Source of the DNA: a virus
Reading direction: 5' to 3' (one strand)
Length of the DNA stretch: 27,710 nt
IMG/VR virus record: IMGVR_UViG_3300010392_001036
Span: 1 to 27,710 of that record
The notes under the pieces were generated by a model. That model was not told where the DNA came from. It did not search any database and saw nothing but the letters and a program-made list of their open reading frames with translations. The translations under genes were made by a program, and so were the position numbers. This document shows, piece after piece, positions 13,009 through 21,201 of this stretch (within the stretch, counting starts at the first letter, position 1; every line of letters begins with the position of its first letter).

Positions 13009-13259
13009 GAACCGCTTTCTTTATACATATCCGTGAACGGCACTATGCCAAGTTGACGGCACCACTCGGGGGAGAACGGCGGAACAACGCGCCGCGCTCT
13101 AGCCTCGTAGAGCCAGATTTTCTGTTTGTCAGCCAACTCCCCGCGACACTCTTTCTCTTGGTATTCGCGGGTAAAGTTCTGCTCAACCCACTGAGACGGC
13201 GTTTCACCGCTAATCAGTAGGGAAAGGGTTACTGCGCTTCCAAGCTTCAACAGCATCAT
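13005..13259 (-). CDS. small protein with N-terminal hydrophobic segment
   Basis: The frame is open from a GTG at 13310, but the tandem ATGs at 13259 and 13256 are likelier starts. The resulting 84-residue protein begins MMLLKLGSAVTLSLLISG, a signal-like or membrane segment. A later ADKQKIWLYEARARRVV stretch resembles the duplicated N-terminal motif of the 703-residue protein next to it. It overlaps the 380-residue gene by about 50 bp and the following gene by ATGA. The ribosome binding site is weak, so the start is uncertain. Confidence 0.58.
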   Translation of the reverse strand: MMLLKLGSAVTLSLLISGETPSQWVEQNFTREYQEKECRGELADKQKIWLYEARARRVVPPFSPEWCRQLGIVPFTDMYKESGS

Positions 13260-14352
13260 TGCCGGGATTATCGCCCTGTCCGTTGGCGGGGACAATGGAA
13301 TTTTTGCCACCGTTTTTCACATCGCCAGCAACACCAAGCTTCGCCCGCACAATGTCATAGATCATACTGATCTTCGCCTTACGGGCTTCGGGGTGGTCAG
13401 TGCGAGCCGGGACCATGTTCAACAGCAACTCCTGATCCTTGTCGGTGAATGTGCCCTCACCAGCGGTACGGAACATGCTCTTGAGAATCGGGGCCATGGT
13501 AGCAGTCGCGCCCTCGGCGGTCTGTTGGGCGGCGGTAAATGTCGGAAGGCGACCGACAACAGGGCCAGTTTCCGTCTGCGACATAGCCTCTTCAATGTTC
13601 TTCATGCCAATATCAAAGGTCTCAAATAGAGACTGATTCTGCGCATCAAGCGAGGCGGCTTTTATGTCGCTCTTTTCTTGCGGAGTCTGAGGCGTCAGTT
13701 TGCGTTCGCCGGTCGTGAGGTTGACCTGAATTGCCGGGTTGCTCGGGTCCGGTTGCCAGTTGTCTTGACCAGCGGCAGACTTCGCGGCAAAGACCTGCGC
13801 CTGGCCCTCGATATATCCCGGAATCCATTGCGGTGTTCCGTCCACCATCTGCATACCGGGCGGCAGCTTCGGCTCCAATGGCTTCTCCGGCCCCTGATAG
13901 TTCACCAGTTCACCGGTAATGGAGTTTTTCTGAGCCGCACCGCCGCGACCGTAGGGATCCTGCACAATGTCAAACTTCGGCTGCGCAGCCAACTGATCCG
14001 CCATCGCCTGCTTGCGGTCGAGGCTAGCCAACTGCATGTTCGCGGCCATCGGGGCAAGGTCGGCATTACCCAGCATCGCCTGCACGATTTCGTCGCTTGA
14101 CTTCTCGCGCGGGAACTTCGCTTGCGGGCCTTCCATCGCCGGAGCGAAAGCACCTTGCAACGCCTTGGCCATTTCGGCCTGCTTTACGGCCTCCTGCTCC
14201 ATGCCCTTTTTCTGCATCAGCGCACCGGCAATCGAGGATGCGGCGCTGCCGATACCCTCGCCTACGTTGGTGATCCGGCGCGGGCGCGACATCAGCGCCA
14301 GAGCCTGCTGCATCAACGGGGACTGGCTGTTGTCCTGCTTGAACATCACCAT
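13210..14352 (-). CDS. putative internal virion protein
   Basis: The 380-residue product starts MVMFKQDNSQSPLMQQALAL and is helical in the first third. It then has a linker rich in proline and glutamine (about 125-200) and a helical C-terminal half with a GTFTDKDQELLLNMVP segment at about 311-326, seen in phage internal or DNA-transfer proteins. Its position between the S74 protein and the large ejection-type protein supports a virion-internal role. It begins in a TGATG junction. No enzymatic motif is recognised. Confidence 0.66.
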   Translation of the reverse strand: MVMFKQDNSQSPLMQQALALMSRPRRITNVGEGIGSAASSIAGALMQKKGMEQEAVKQAEMAKALQGAFAPAMEGPQAKFPREKSSDEIVQAMLGNADLAPMAANMQLASLDRKQAMADQLAAQPKFDIVQDPYGRGGAAQKNSITGELVNYQGPEKPLEPKLPPGMQMVDGTPQWIPGYIEGQAQVFAAKSAAGQDNWQPDPSNPAIQVNLTTGERKLTPQTPQEKSDIKAASLDAQNQSLFETFDIGMKNIEEAMSQTETGPVVGRLPTFTAAQQTAEGATATMAPILKSMFRTAGEGTFTDKDQELLLNMVPARTDHPEARKAKISMIYDIVRAKLGVAGDVKNGGKNSIVPANGQGDNPGNDAVEAWKRSNPFPTD

Positions 14353-15464
14353 CAGGCCGTCTCCAACTTCGAGTAATCGACAGCGAGATATTCACCCACC
14401 TTCTTGACCGCATCCGGGATCACCCGCGCCACCTCCTGAGCAATCACACCGATCATGCGCGGGCTGTTCCAGAGGTAGTTGAACTCGTAAACGCCGATGC
14501 CGTTATTTAGAGTGCCGACCTTGCGAATGTCACGTTTTAGGCGGATGTCAGACATGAAGAACCCGGCCCCAAGCGTTCCACCCGCACCGATCAAGTTGCC
14601 GCGCAGCGAACTGGACGCAGCACTCTGCTGTGCCGCCGCGTTGGCATTCGCGTTGTACGCACCAAGGGTCAACCCCTGAATGTCCGGCGCACCCACCTGA
14701 TACTGTGCGTTCGGCGCGAAGTTGGGGGCGTTGATCGCGGGCGAGCCTTGCAACGCAGCCGCCAACTCGTTGATCGGGGCCGCGCGCTCCGTCTGGTATT
14801 CGTTCATGCCCTGCTGGCGTCCGGCAAGCTGTAGATTGAACAGCCGCGACATTTCGTCGCCGGACATGCCCGAGATAGCCAGTCGAAGGTCATTCTCCTC
14901 GCGCGACAGATCGTCCATTGCGGCGTTGTATGCATCGGAGCCAAGCGTGATGCCCTGATTGGCAAGCTGCGTTGCAACCTGCTCTCGCCTGCGGTCAATC
15001 TGCGGATTGAGGCGGCTGAACATGTCGCCTGCGACCTGCTGCCGGTAATCGCTATCGAATGTCGGCATGTCCCCGAATTGATCGAAGCTGAATTGATCGG
15101 TTGGAAGCTGACCGGCGCGGGTCTGCGCGTAGTCGCCAAGCGTTCCCGTGATGTCCAACTGCTGATCAAAGAGAGCCTGGCTTTCGGGCGTCAGTGACGT
15201 AGTGCGGGTGCGATCAGGCTCCCCGATGTTCCCTGAATATGTCAACGAGCCGTAGGGCGTGACCTCGTTGATCTGGTTTACCTTAGCGGACTCGCGAACA
15301 GCCTCCTTGTTCGCCGCTGCCTGCGCCTGTGCCGTCGCCTTCGGATCGGGCGCAGCGGGCTGACCGCCGCCCTTCTTGAAGCACACACCGCGCTTCATCG
15401 CATCATGGTCTTCGGCGGTCCATTCCTCGAAACCGTCCGACCACATTCCCCTGATCATATCCAT
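14352..15464 (-). CDS. virion protein with C-terminal S74 intramolecular chaperone
   Basis: The last 66 residues (305-370) are an endosialidase-type chaperone (Peptidase_S74). They show SDIRLKRDI, YEFNYLW, RMIGVIAQEV, IPDAV and LAVDYSKL. Ser305, Asp306 and Lys310 fit the Ser-Asp cleavage site and the serine-lysine dyad of the family, so the chaperone may be cut off after trimer assembly. The N-terminal part has an alanine-rich PAAPDPKATAQAQ stretch and TPYGSLTYSGN, common in phage tail or transfer proteins. AAGGA lies upstream of the ATG at 15464; another ATG at 15458 overlaps the previous stop. The protein is short for an S74-bearing fiber. Confidence 0.82.
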   Translation of the reverse strand: MDMIRGMWSDGFEEWTAEDHDAMKRGVCFKKGGGQPAAPDPKATAQAQAAANKEAVRESAKVNQINEVTPYGSLTYSGNIGEPDRTRTTSLTPESQALFDQQLDITGTLGDYAQTRAGQLPTDQFSFDQFGDMPTFDSDYRQQVAGDMFSRLNPQIDRRREQVATQLANQGITLGSDAYNAAMDDLSREENDLRLAISGMSGDEMSRLFNLQLAGRQQGMNEYQTERAAPINELAAALQGSPAINAPNFAPNAQYQVGAPDIQGLTLGAYNANANAAAQQSAASSSLRGNLIGAGGTLGAGFFMSDIRLKRDIRKVGTLNNGIGVYEFNYLWNSPRMIGVIAQEVARVIPDAVKKVGEYLAVDYSKLETA

Positions 15465-15859
15465 TTGCAGTCTTCCTTGGTCATGCCGTAGCTGATTGCC
15501 GTTTGCCCGCCCGCCAAGGCCTTCTTGTGCGTTCCTTCAAGGGTGAAGCCCAAACCCTCGTTCATCCGTCTTGCCCGCTTGTTTCCCTTCGCCACCATCG
15601 CCGTGACGCGGGCGCACCCGAGTTGATTGAACGGGTAGTCGAAGAACATGCGGAGATTGCCCCGGTTGCACCATTTCGGTGTTTCCGCTGCAATCGACAT
15701 GAAGATGTCCGTTCCCGAAAACCCGTCATAGACAACGCCGCACTTGATCGCGCCGCCTTCCTCTAGGCCGATAGCCGTAGCGTGCTGCGAAAAGCCCGTG
15801 CAGTAGGGAATACGGGCTGCTACCCACTGAATGACATCGGGGCCGAATACGGGTGTCAT
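15455..15859 (-). CDS. GNAT-family acetyltransferase-like protein
   Basis: This 134-residue protein resembles GNAT N-acetyltransferases of phage structural operons. A strand region (GAIKCGVVYDGF, TDIFMSIAAE) is followed by a helix FDYPFNQLGCARVTAMVA and the acceptor end NKRARRMNEGLGFTLEG. It would transfer an acetyl group from acetyl-CoA to an unknown target, perhaps a virion or host protein. The start at 15859 overlaps the previous stop as ATGA; an in-frame start 16 codons upstream is less likely. The classical acetyl-CoA loop is only partly visible. Confidence 0.75.
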   Translation of the reverse strand: MTPVFGPDVIQWVAARIPYCTGFSQHATAIGLEEGGAIKCGVVYDGFSGTDIFMSIAAETPKWCNRGNLRMFFDYPFNQLGCARVTAMVAKGNKRARRMNEGLGFTLEGTHKKALAGGQTAISYGMTKEDCKWI

Positions 15860-16275
15860 GGCTTCCGCAGCGGCCTGATTGTTTGCGCCGACCGCTCGCT
15901 TGGCCACCCCATAAGCGGAGAACGTGAAGCCCCACCAGACGCACTTCTATCAATCGCCGCCTTAATCGCTGCTGACTGCGATGGCCCCGCTTCAAGATCA
16001 GCTAATGTGTCGTTGTAATACGGGAACCTACGCCCAACCATTTCCTCATATGCCAAGGCGCGAGCCATTGCCGCCTTGGGGTCGTCGGCGTAGGATATTG
16101 GATTGCCCGCCTCGTCCCACCAAATCGTTGGATAGTTAAACGCGCCGCCCTTCGGATGCATGTCTGTGGATAGATATTCCGTAGATGGGCCACCAAACCC
16201 TACATCCTGCGCCGTATTGGTTTTGGGGTTGAACGGCAGCAACAAGGCCTCCGCTAGTTTCTGCTTTGCATCCAT
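15856..16275 (-). CDS. 139-residue putative virion-associated protein
   Basis: The ATG at 16275 forms a TAATG junction with the preceding tail gene, so longer upstream starts are rejected. The product begins MDAKQKLAEALLLPFNPKTN and contains STEYLSTDMHPKGGAFNYPTIWWDEAG. This 'TE...G...PTIW' arrangement recurs in small phage tail-region proteins. A helix (DDPKAAMARALAYEE) and a serine- and arginine-rich tail follow. Function unknown; co-expression with the tail genes suggests a virion or assembly role. Confidence 0.65.
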   Translation of the reverse strand: MDAKQKLAEALLLPFNPKTNTAQDVGFGGPSTEYLSTDMHPKGGAFNYPTIWWDEAGNPISYADDPKAAMARALAYEEMVGRRFPYYNDTLADLEAGPSQSAAIKAAIDRSASGGASRSPLMGWPSERSAQTIRPLRKP

Positions 16276-17798
16276 TACAGCCCCGTCCCCTCTTCCCACA
16301 TGAAGTCCGTTGACTGCCATGTGATATTCTGTTGCGTCGTGCTGGTGCGAAGCCGAACCGAGCAGCACTTGCCGATCCCGCTAACCGCTCGCCACGCCCT
16401 CACCGGGGCCGCGTCACGGCCCCAAGGCGAACCCCACGGCGAACCCCACGGCGTCGTTGAGGTCGTCACCGTCGAGGGATCGTAGGTCGCCACCTTGGTA
16501 TCAAAATCGACGTTGAAGCCAATCGAGATGGGAACGGACCCGTCCGACTGGAACACAGGCCGGATCATAGTCCACCGCTTCGTGGTCGCGTTGCCAAAAT
16601 AGTTGTAAGCCGTCTCCACGTCGCCAAGAATCGCCATGTCGTTGTCGTTGCGGCCCGTGTCGGCCAAAACCACGTTTCCGTCATCGTCACCGAAGTAGAG
16701 ATTGTCGTTGTGGACCGCCCAACAGCCGCCGTTCATGTCAGTGAACCGGCACCACGCGCCAGTGGTCGTGTTCACCACATGCTGATCGTATACACCGCCA
16801 CCCTTCGGCACATTGAACAGGCCCCACCCCGCCTTGGGATAAAGAATGCATTGCCAGCCGAAATTGGAGCCATACAGCCTGACAGCACTCCGAACCTCGC
16901 CGGAAATCTTGTCCGACAGAGCAAGCTCGGGACTAACGCGATCAGTCGAGAGGACGCGAGACATCGGCATATAGCCGTCCTGCGTGATTATGACCAGATC
17001 ACCGGCAACCTTGAAATAGCAACGGTCGCCAATCGGTGCGCCGATCTTGAACGTCCCGACCTTCTGCCACGTCGAGGCGCTAGACGGGTCGGTGCCTGAA
17101 TAAATCGCAACCTCGCCCTTGTTCGTAATGAATGCCATCATGTCATCAGGACCGGAGCCGCCATCTCGCGTCCACGTCGCACAGGCCACCAGCTTTCCGC
17201 CTTCACGGAACACCCCGCGAGACAGATCAACGACAGAAACCGTACCCGTGATCGACGCCGCAGGCAGATAGCAGTAACTGAGGCTGTTCTTGATCACCAT
17301 GAACAGCCTGGAAACGTGCGCCTCAACGTTGATGATGTCGCCCGCGCTAACGCCGGTCAGACTCGCCGTGGCCCATGTTGAGCCGTTGTAGTATCGCTCC
17401 TGGTCGGTGCCGTTGCAAATCCAGAGAAAATTACCACCAGCCGTGCCGAAGTTGACGTACTGCCACTTGTTCGAGGACAAGCCCGAGACTTCCGCAGAAC
17501 CGACCGCGCCAGCCGTTGTCACATCGAATATCTTGCCGTCCGCCGCCGCCTTGAGTTCATTGGTCGATCCGGTCGAGTATGGCATCAGGGACTGCACCGC
17601 CGCGCCCAGCCCGGTTACATGATCCGCCGAGCCACGGCGCAACGACACGCCAGTCTCCGAGGGGTAGTAGTTGACCAGCGTCTTCGCGTCGGTCGGGGCC
17701 ATTGCCGACAATTGGTCGCGCGCGTTCCATCCGGTAATCGGGGCCGGAACGGTTGCCATCCTTGACGCCGGGCGAGCGGCGTCCGCGAATTGCAGCAT
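16275..17798 (-). CDS. tail nozzle-like beta-propeller protein
   Basis: The 507-residue beta-rich protein opens with ITGWNARDQLSAMAPTDAKTLVNYYPSETGVSLR. This N-terminus is typical of podovirus stem or nozzle proteins (P22 gp10-like class). Repeated blade-like units follow (LFMVIKNSLSYCYLP, MMAFITNKGEVAIYSG, VIITQDGYMPMS), suggesting a beta-propeller. Near the end is a PWGSPWGSPWG repeat encoded by a 12-bp tandem repeat. It follows the adaptor gene in a TAATG junction, consistent with assembly below the portal and adaptor. The assignment is by position and repeat pattern. Confidence 0.75.
   Translation of the reverse strand: MLQFADAARPASRMATVPAPITGWNARDQLSAMAPTDAKTLVNYYPSETGVSLRRGSADHVTGLGAAVQSLMPYSTGSTNELKAAADGKIFDVTTAGAVGSAEVSGLSSNKWQYVNFGTAGGNFLWICNGTDQERYYNGSTWATASLTGVSAGDIINVEAHVSRLFMVIKNSLSYCYLPAASITGTVSVVDLSRGVFREGGKLVACATWTRDGGSGPDDMMAFITNKGEVAIYSGTDPSSASTWQKVGTFKIGAPIGDRCYFKVAGDLVIITQDGYMPMSRVLSTDRVSPELALSDKISGEVRSAVRLYGSNFGWQCILYPKAGWGLFNVPKGGGVYDQHVVNTTTGAWCRFTDMNGGCWAVHNDNLYFGDDDGNVVLADTGRNDNDMAILGDVETAYNYFGNATTKRWTMIRPVFQSDGSVPISIGFNVDFDTKVATYDPSTVTTSTTPWGSPWGSPWGRDAAPVRAWRAVSGIGKCCSVRLRTSTTQQNITWQSTDFMWEEGTGL
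16426..16449 (-). repeat. 12-bp tandem repeat within the tail gene
   Basis: GGCGAACCCCAC occurs twice head to tail, followed by GGCG. A diverged third unit flanks it. On the coding strand it encodes an SPWG repeat. It is in frame, so copy-number change would preserve the gene. Confidence 0.9.
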
Positions 17799-18517
17799 TA
17801 CGGCGACCAGTTACCGTCCGGGACAATCAGCCCCGTCATACGTCCCGGTCGACTGGACAGGCGCAGCGTGCGTTTGCCGCCATCCCGTGAAATCGCCTGC
17901 GTAACGCTGTTCTCATACACCAGGTATTCGTTCTGGAACGGCAGCGATCGGGACTTCTTGTAGCGCCAGACAGTCCCCAGCATCATCAGGTGTTCGTCAA
18001 GCAACCCCACATCGGTATCAGCGGCCCATGCCGCCTGATCGGTGCCGCCAGACGACTGACACCAGTTCTTCGAGACATACTCAAAGGCGTGCGTCTCGCC
18101 TGCCGTAGGGGCGGGGTAGAGGTACAGGTTGCCCGACTGAATGCGCCATTCGTTATAGGGGCCGGATACGTTCGATGACTTCTTGGCCTGCCACTCTGCG
18201 GGCGTCAGCGGCCCCCAAATGCGCCACGTCTGCGAGCGGTTCCAGTATGTCTCAGGGATCATGCGGTCGAAGTCGGAATAGTCCGCACTGCCGCCACCAA
18301 GGGACGAGAAAGCCCCCTGAGACTCCGCCGCGACACTGGTATAGGTCGCGCCCTTGGTGATCTCCTGCCACGTGTGCCGTTTGGCGAGTTCCTTGCCCTC
18401 GGTGTTCGCGGCGGCAAGCAGAAACTTCACGTTGTCTTCATTGTTGCCGATCACGGTTGCGGGACGCGGAATGCCGATGTTGTCGGATGCGTCCTGCGCG
18501 AGGGTAAGGAGTGTCAT
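17798..18517 (-). CDS. putative head-tail adaptor protein
   Basis: The 239-residue product begins MTLLTLAQDASDNIGIPRPA and carries a helical N-terminal half with ELAKRHTWQEIT. It then has a beta-rich WRIWGPLTPAEWQAKK and NLYLYPAPTAGE region and the final helix YLVYENSVTQAISRDGG. This order is found in podovirus head-to-tail connector proteins (P22 gp4-like and related families) that bind the portal. It is encoded directly before the nozzle-like gene. Assignment is by pattern and position. Confidence 0.7.
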   Translation of the reverse strand: MTLLTLAQDASDNIGIPRPATVIGNNEDNVKFLLAAANTEGKELAKRHTWQEITKGATYTSVAAESQGAFSSLGGGSADYSDFDRMIPETYWNRSQTWRIWGPLTPAEWQAKKSSNVSGPYNEWRIQSGNLYLYPAPTAGETHAFEYVSKNWCQSSGGTDQAAWAADTDVGLLDEHLMMLGTVWRYKKSRSLPFQNEYLVYENSVTQAISRDGGKRTLRLSSRPGRMTGLIVPDGNWSP

Positions 18518-18520
18518 GCG

Positions 18521-19093
18521 TTATGCCGCCTCTTTCTTCGGACGCCCGCGTTTGGGCTTGCCCGCCGTGAGTTCGTCGATCTGCTTGGATTGGCGATCGA
18601 CCGTTTCGGCCAGGTCCGCCAACTGCGCCTTGAGCGCCGCGTTTTCCTCCGCAACCTTGCCGGTGTCGCTCGCCGCATCGAGCCACGCCGCCGCACGGTC
18701 CTTCAGCGCACGACCGCCCATGCCCATCTTCGCAATCGAGGTTTCATTCGCCGCCGCGAGGTCTTCAACGGTACGCAGACCCGCCGCCCTGATCTGCTTG
18801 ACCTGCGCCGGGGTGACGGACGGCCACATTTCGATGGGCGTGCCGTCTACCGGGGCCTCACGGTCCTCAAGGAACGCAGTGAGCGCCTCCTTGTAGTGGC
18901 GGTAGAACGGGTCATTGCGCTTCGCCGCAACCCAGTCCTCCGCGACCTTCTCAACCGTCAGATTGCCGCCCGGTGGCGTGACAATGGCGTAAGCCACATC
19001 ATGGTAAACGGGATGCCCCGCCTTGATGGTCTCCGAGCGGTCCTCCACCGCCCTGATTTCAAACTCGACGTATGCCGGTCTGTCCGTACTCAT
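18521..19093 (-). CDS. virion-region protein with HhH-like, coiled-coil and AT-hook-like segments
   Basis: Residues 92-142 contain SVTPAQVKQIRAAGLRTVED and a second helical turn around GMGGRALKDRAAAWL, together resembling a helix-hairpin-helix DNA-binding unit. Residues 143-175 form a coiled coil. The end GKPKRGRPKK (178-187) is an AT-hook-like minor-groove binding motif. AAGGAG lies 8 nt before the ATG. The position between capsid and adaptor genes suggests a virion or packaging role with DNA contact. I do not recognise a named family. Confidence 0.68.
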   Translation of the reverse strand: MSTDRPAYVEFEIRAVEDRSETIKAGHPVYHDVAYAIVTPPGGNLTVEKVAEDWVAAKRNDPFYRHYKEALTAFLEDREAPVDGTPIEMWPSVTPAQVKQIRAAGLRTVEDLAAANETSIAKMGMGGRALKDRAAAWLDAASDTGKVAEENAALKAQLADLAETVDRQSKQIDELTAGKPKRGRPKKEAA

Positions 19094-19105
19094 AGTCCGC
19101 TCCTT

Positions 19106-19684
19106 CTAAAGTGCGCCCATGTGAGGGCTGATAAATCTCTTTCGGTCGTTGACGCCGTAGCGCCCCGCTTCCCACATCGACATGAACAACGGGCATCCAT
19201 CCGGGATCGTGACCTTCACGCCCCGCCCCTCGGCATAGCCGACCCAATAGGTGACGGACGGCTTTTCCCAGAACAGCTCCGTCCGCCCGACCATGTGGAC
19301 GCCCCACAATCCGATCTCTTCAACGTCCTGCATCAGCGCAAACGCGATCATGTAGGCAATGGAGTTATCGAGGTGCGGCCTCGGGAACCGGGCCATGATT
19401 TCATCGATTGGAAACGGCTTCGGGTTGCCGTACGCATACGCCCGCGACGGCGGGCAGTAGCACGGCAGATGCCAGTAATATTGCTTGACCTGTTCCCGGA
19501 TTTCGTCGTCTTTCGCCGCCTTCTCCGGGGAGCGGCGGGTCAGTTCGTCTTCGTGAATGTCAAACAGGACATCCACGCGAGGATAGGAAATCCAGGGCAC
19601 CCCCCAGATTTCCCATTCCTTGTCCCGCCATGGCGCAAGGGAGGACGTACCCCCCTTGGCCACTATGGCGATCTTACGGCTCAT
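19106..19684 (-). CDS. MptE/DUF115-like Rossmann-type protein
   Basis: The 192-residue product has the opening MSRKIAIVAKGGTSSLAPW followed by WEIWGVPW and DVLFDIHEDE. This is the pattern of small phage proteins with a Rossmann-like nucleotide-binding start, similar to the MptE-like/DUF115 group. A conserved HLDNSIAYMIAFALMQ helix and EEIGLWGVHM strand follow. Family members may be glycosyltransferase-like, so a role in sugar-nucleotide binding or virion glycosylation is possible but unproven. It starts in a TAATG junction with the decoration-like gene. Confidence 0.6.
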   Translation of the reverse strand: MSRKIAIVAKGGTSSLAPWRDKEWEIWGVPWISYPRVDVLFDIHEDELTRRSPEKAAKDDEIREQVKQYYWHLPCYCPPSRAYAYGNPKPFPIDEIMARFPRPHLDNSIAYMIAFALMQDVEEIGLWGVHMVGRTELFWEKPSVTYWVGYAEGRGVKVTIPDGCPLFMSMWEAGRYGVNDRKRFISPHMGAL

Positions 19685-20181
19685 TACGCCGTGTCGTTGT
19701 CGTCACCGTCGTTGACGAACGGGCGCGCAATCTCGACATCCGCGAGGTTGGTTGCCGTGTCGTCAGCCGAGGCCCAGGTGGCATTCCACACCTGATCGCC
19801 CGCCACGAAGGCGTCGTCACAGGTGCCGGCCGCCGTGTCGATGAAGACGCGGGCGTTATCGGCAACATCCGCAGCCGAGGCCGAAGCCTTGCCGTGGATT
19901 TGATACCAGCCGTAGTTGGGGCCAGCGACGTTAGCCGACATGGCGACCGCAACCGGACCTTTGGCGTTGGCCGTTAGAAGGGCCGTGGACCAGTCGTCCG
20001 AACTGTAGGTCACCCACGAGCCAACAGCGGTAGAGGCGACACCCTTGAGATAGATGAACTCGCCTTCACCGTTGGTCGGATCAACCGCGTTAACGATGGT
20101 GCCAAGCGGGTGGTTCTGCGTGGTGGACGTGTCAGCGATGCGCTGATGGCCAACCTGACCGTCTTTGATGATATAAGCCAT
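19684..20181 (-). CDS. head decoration-like protein
   Basis: This 165-residue, beta-rich protein without catalytic motifs directly follows the major capsid gene. GGAGG lies 9 nt before the ATG. It contains GEGEFIYLKGVASTAVGSWV, GPVAVAMSANVAGPNYGWYQI and a KASASAADVADNAR segment, a pattern found in phage capsid decoration or cement proteins. It would stabilise the mature capsid. Assignment is by position and composition. Confidence 0.68.
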   Translation of the reverse strand: MAYIIKDGQVGHQRIADTSTTQNHPLGTIVNAVDPTNGEGEFIYLKGVASTAVGSWVTYSSDDWSTALLTANAKGPVAVAMSANVAGPNYGWYQIHGKASASAADVADNARVFIDTAAGTCDDAFVAGDQVWNATWASADDTATNLADVEIARPFVNDGDDNDTA

Positions 20182-20196
20182 GTTGTTTTCCTCCGA

Positions 20197-21171
20197 TCAG
20201 GCTTTGAGAACGCCCTGGAGAGAGCGGTTGGACACGGTGAGGTTGCCCATCCAGAGCAGCGGGGTCACCGCAGCGTCCTGGTTGACCGGGCGCTGATCTT
20301 CGATCTGCGTCCAGTTGGCATCCTTGTGCACCACCATCTTCAGGTAGTCGGTGTTGAGGAAATACATGTGAGCGTCCGGCATACCAGACGCGGCGCTGTC
20401 GTAGACAACATCCGCAGTCTTGTATTTCAGCGTCACGAAGCCGCCCTGGCCCTGACCGTCTTCGGTGTACCGCTTCAGGTCGGTAAGGCTTTCCTCGTAG
20501 TAGGTGAAGTACGTGTCATCGGCCACGATCAGATCGGGCTTGTCGGTGCCACGGGTCAAGGTCAGCCAGAGCGGAAGCATGAGGCTCTGAATGGTTCCCT
20601 TCGCCGGGGTGATCGCGCTGCCGCCCTGAAGCGGTGCCGCTGCCGACTGCACGGCGTTCTTCCAGAACGTGTAGGTGGACGAAACGATGCCGCCAACCGT
20701 GCCAGTACCGGCGTCAGCCACAAGGGCCTGAATGCCATTGATCTGGTTGGTCGCCGTGCCGTCCGAATACACGTCTTCCGACATGTTGTTGTAGGCGGTG
20801 TTGAACGCATTCTTAATGCGGCTCTTGACGAGCTTGATCATGGCGTTCTTGCCGCTGTTCTTGCGGAGTTCTTCACCGTTGGCCGTGACGTGAATCGCCA
20901 CGTTCTTCCAGTCGAACTTCGCAGCCGACAGGACATCGGAAGCCGAGACATTCAGGGTGTCGTAACCGCTGAAACGCTGGTAGGTGCCGTTCTCGGCGTA
21001 TTCCAGCGGCTCGACGATTTCGTAACCGCCGTCAGCCATCTCGATGTTGCCCTTTTTCTTCATACGCATCAGAAGGGCGTTGTGCTCTGACACGTTGTCC
21101 GCAAGGGTCTTGCCGTGCTTGCGGAGCGTAGTCGTCACCATCTCGGTGAACGTGCTATTGGGGGAGGTCAT
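20197..21171 (-). CDS. major capsid protein
   Basis: The 324-residue product is the main shell protein. It starts MTSPNSTFTEMVTTTLRKHG and contains MADGGYEIVEPLEYAENGTYQRFSG (residues about 46-70), a spine-helix-like block (NAMIKLVKSRIKNAFNTAY, about 110-128), and the C-terminal WTQIEDQRPVNQDAAVTPLLW. The last matches the class of podovirus capsid proteins with an HK97 fold but no maturation protease site. AGGAG precedes the ATG by 10 nt. It follows the scaffold gene by 30 bp, consistent with scaffold-dependent assembly. Confidence 0.88.
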   Translation of the reverse strand: MTSPNSTFTEMVTTTLRKHGKTLADNVSEHNALLMRMKKKGNIEMADGGYEIVEPLEYAENGTYQRFSGYDTLNVSASDVLSAAKFDWKNVAIHVTANGEELRKNSGKNAMIKLVKSRIKNAFNTAYNNMSEDVYSDGTATNQINGIQALVADAGTGTVGGIVSSTYTFWKNAVQSAAAPLQGGSAITPAKGTIQSLMLPLWLTLTRGTDKPDLIVADDTYFTYYEESLTDLKRYTEDGQGQGGFVTLKYKTADVVYDSAASGMPDAHMYFLNTDYLKMVVHKDANWTQIEDQRPVNQDAAVTPLLWMGNLTVSNRSLQGVLKA

Positions 21172-21201
21172 TGACCTTTCTCCTGCTCATTGCAGGCGGC
21201 G

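Noticed and set aside
18374-19795. Long + strand open frame of 473 codons
   Set aside because: It is antisense to several well-supported structural genes with ribosome binding sites. The translation is rich in Arg, Val and Ala without domains, as expected opposite GC-rich coding DNA.
20110-21090. Long + strand open frame of 326 codons opposite the major capsid gene
   Set aside because: It is a shadow of the capsid gene; the antisense translation has no family features.
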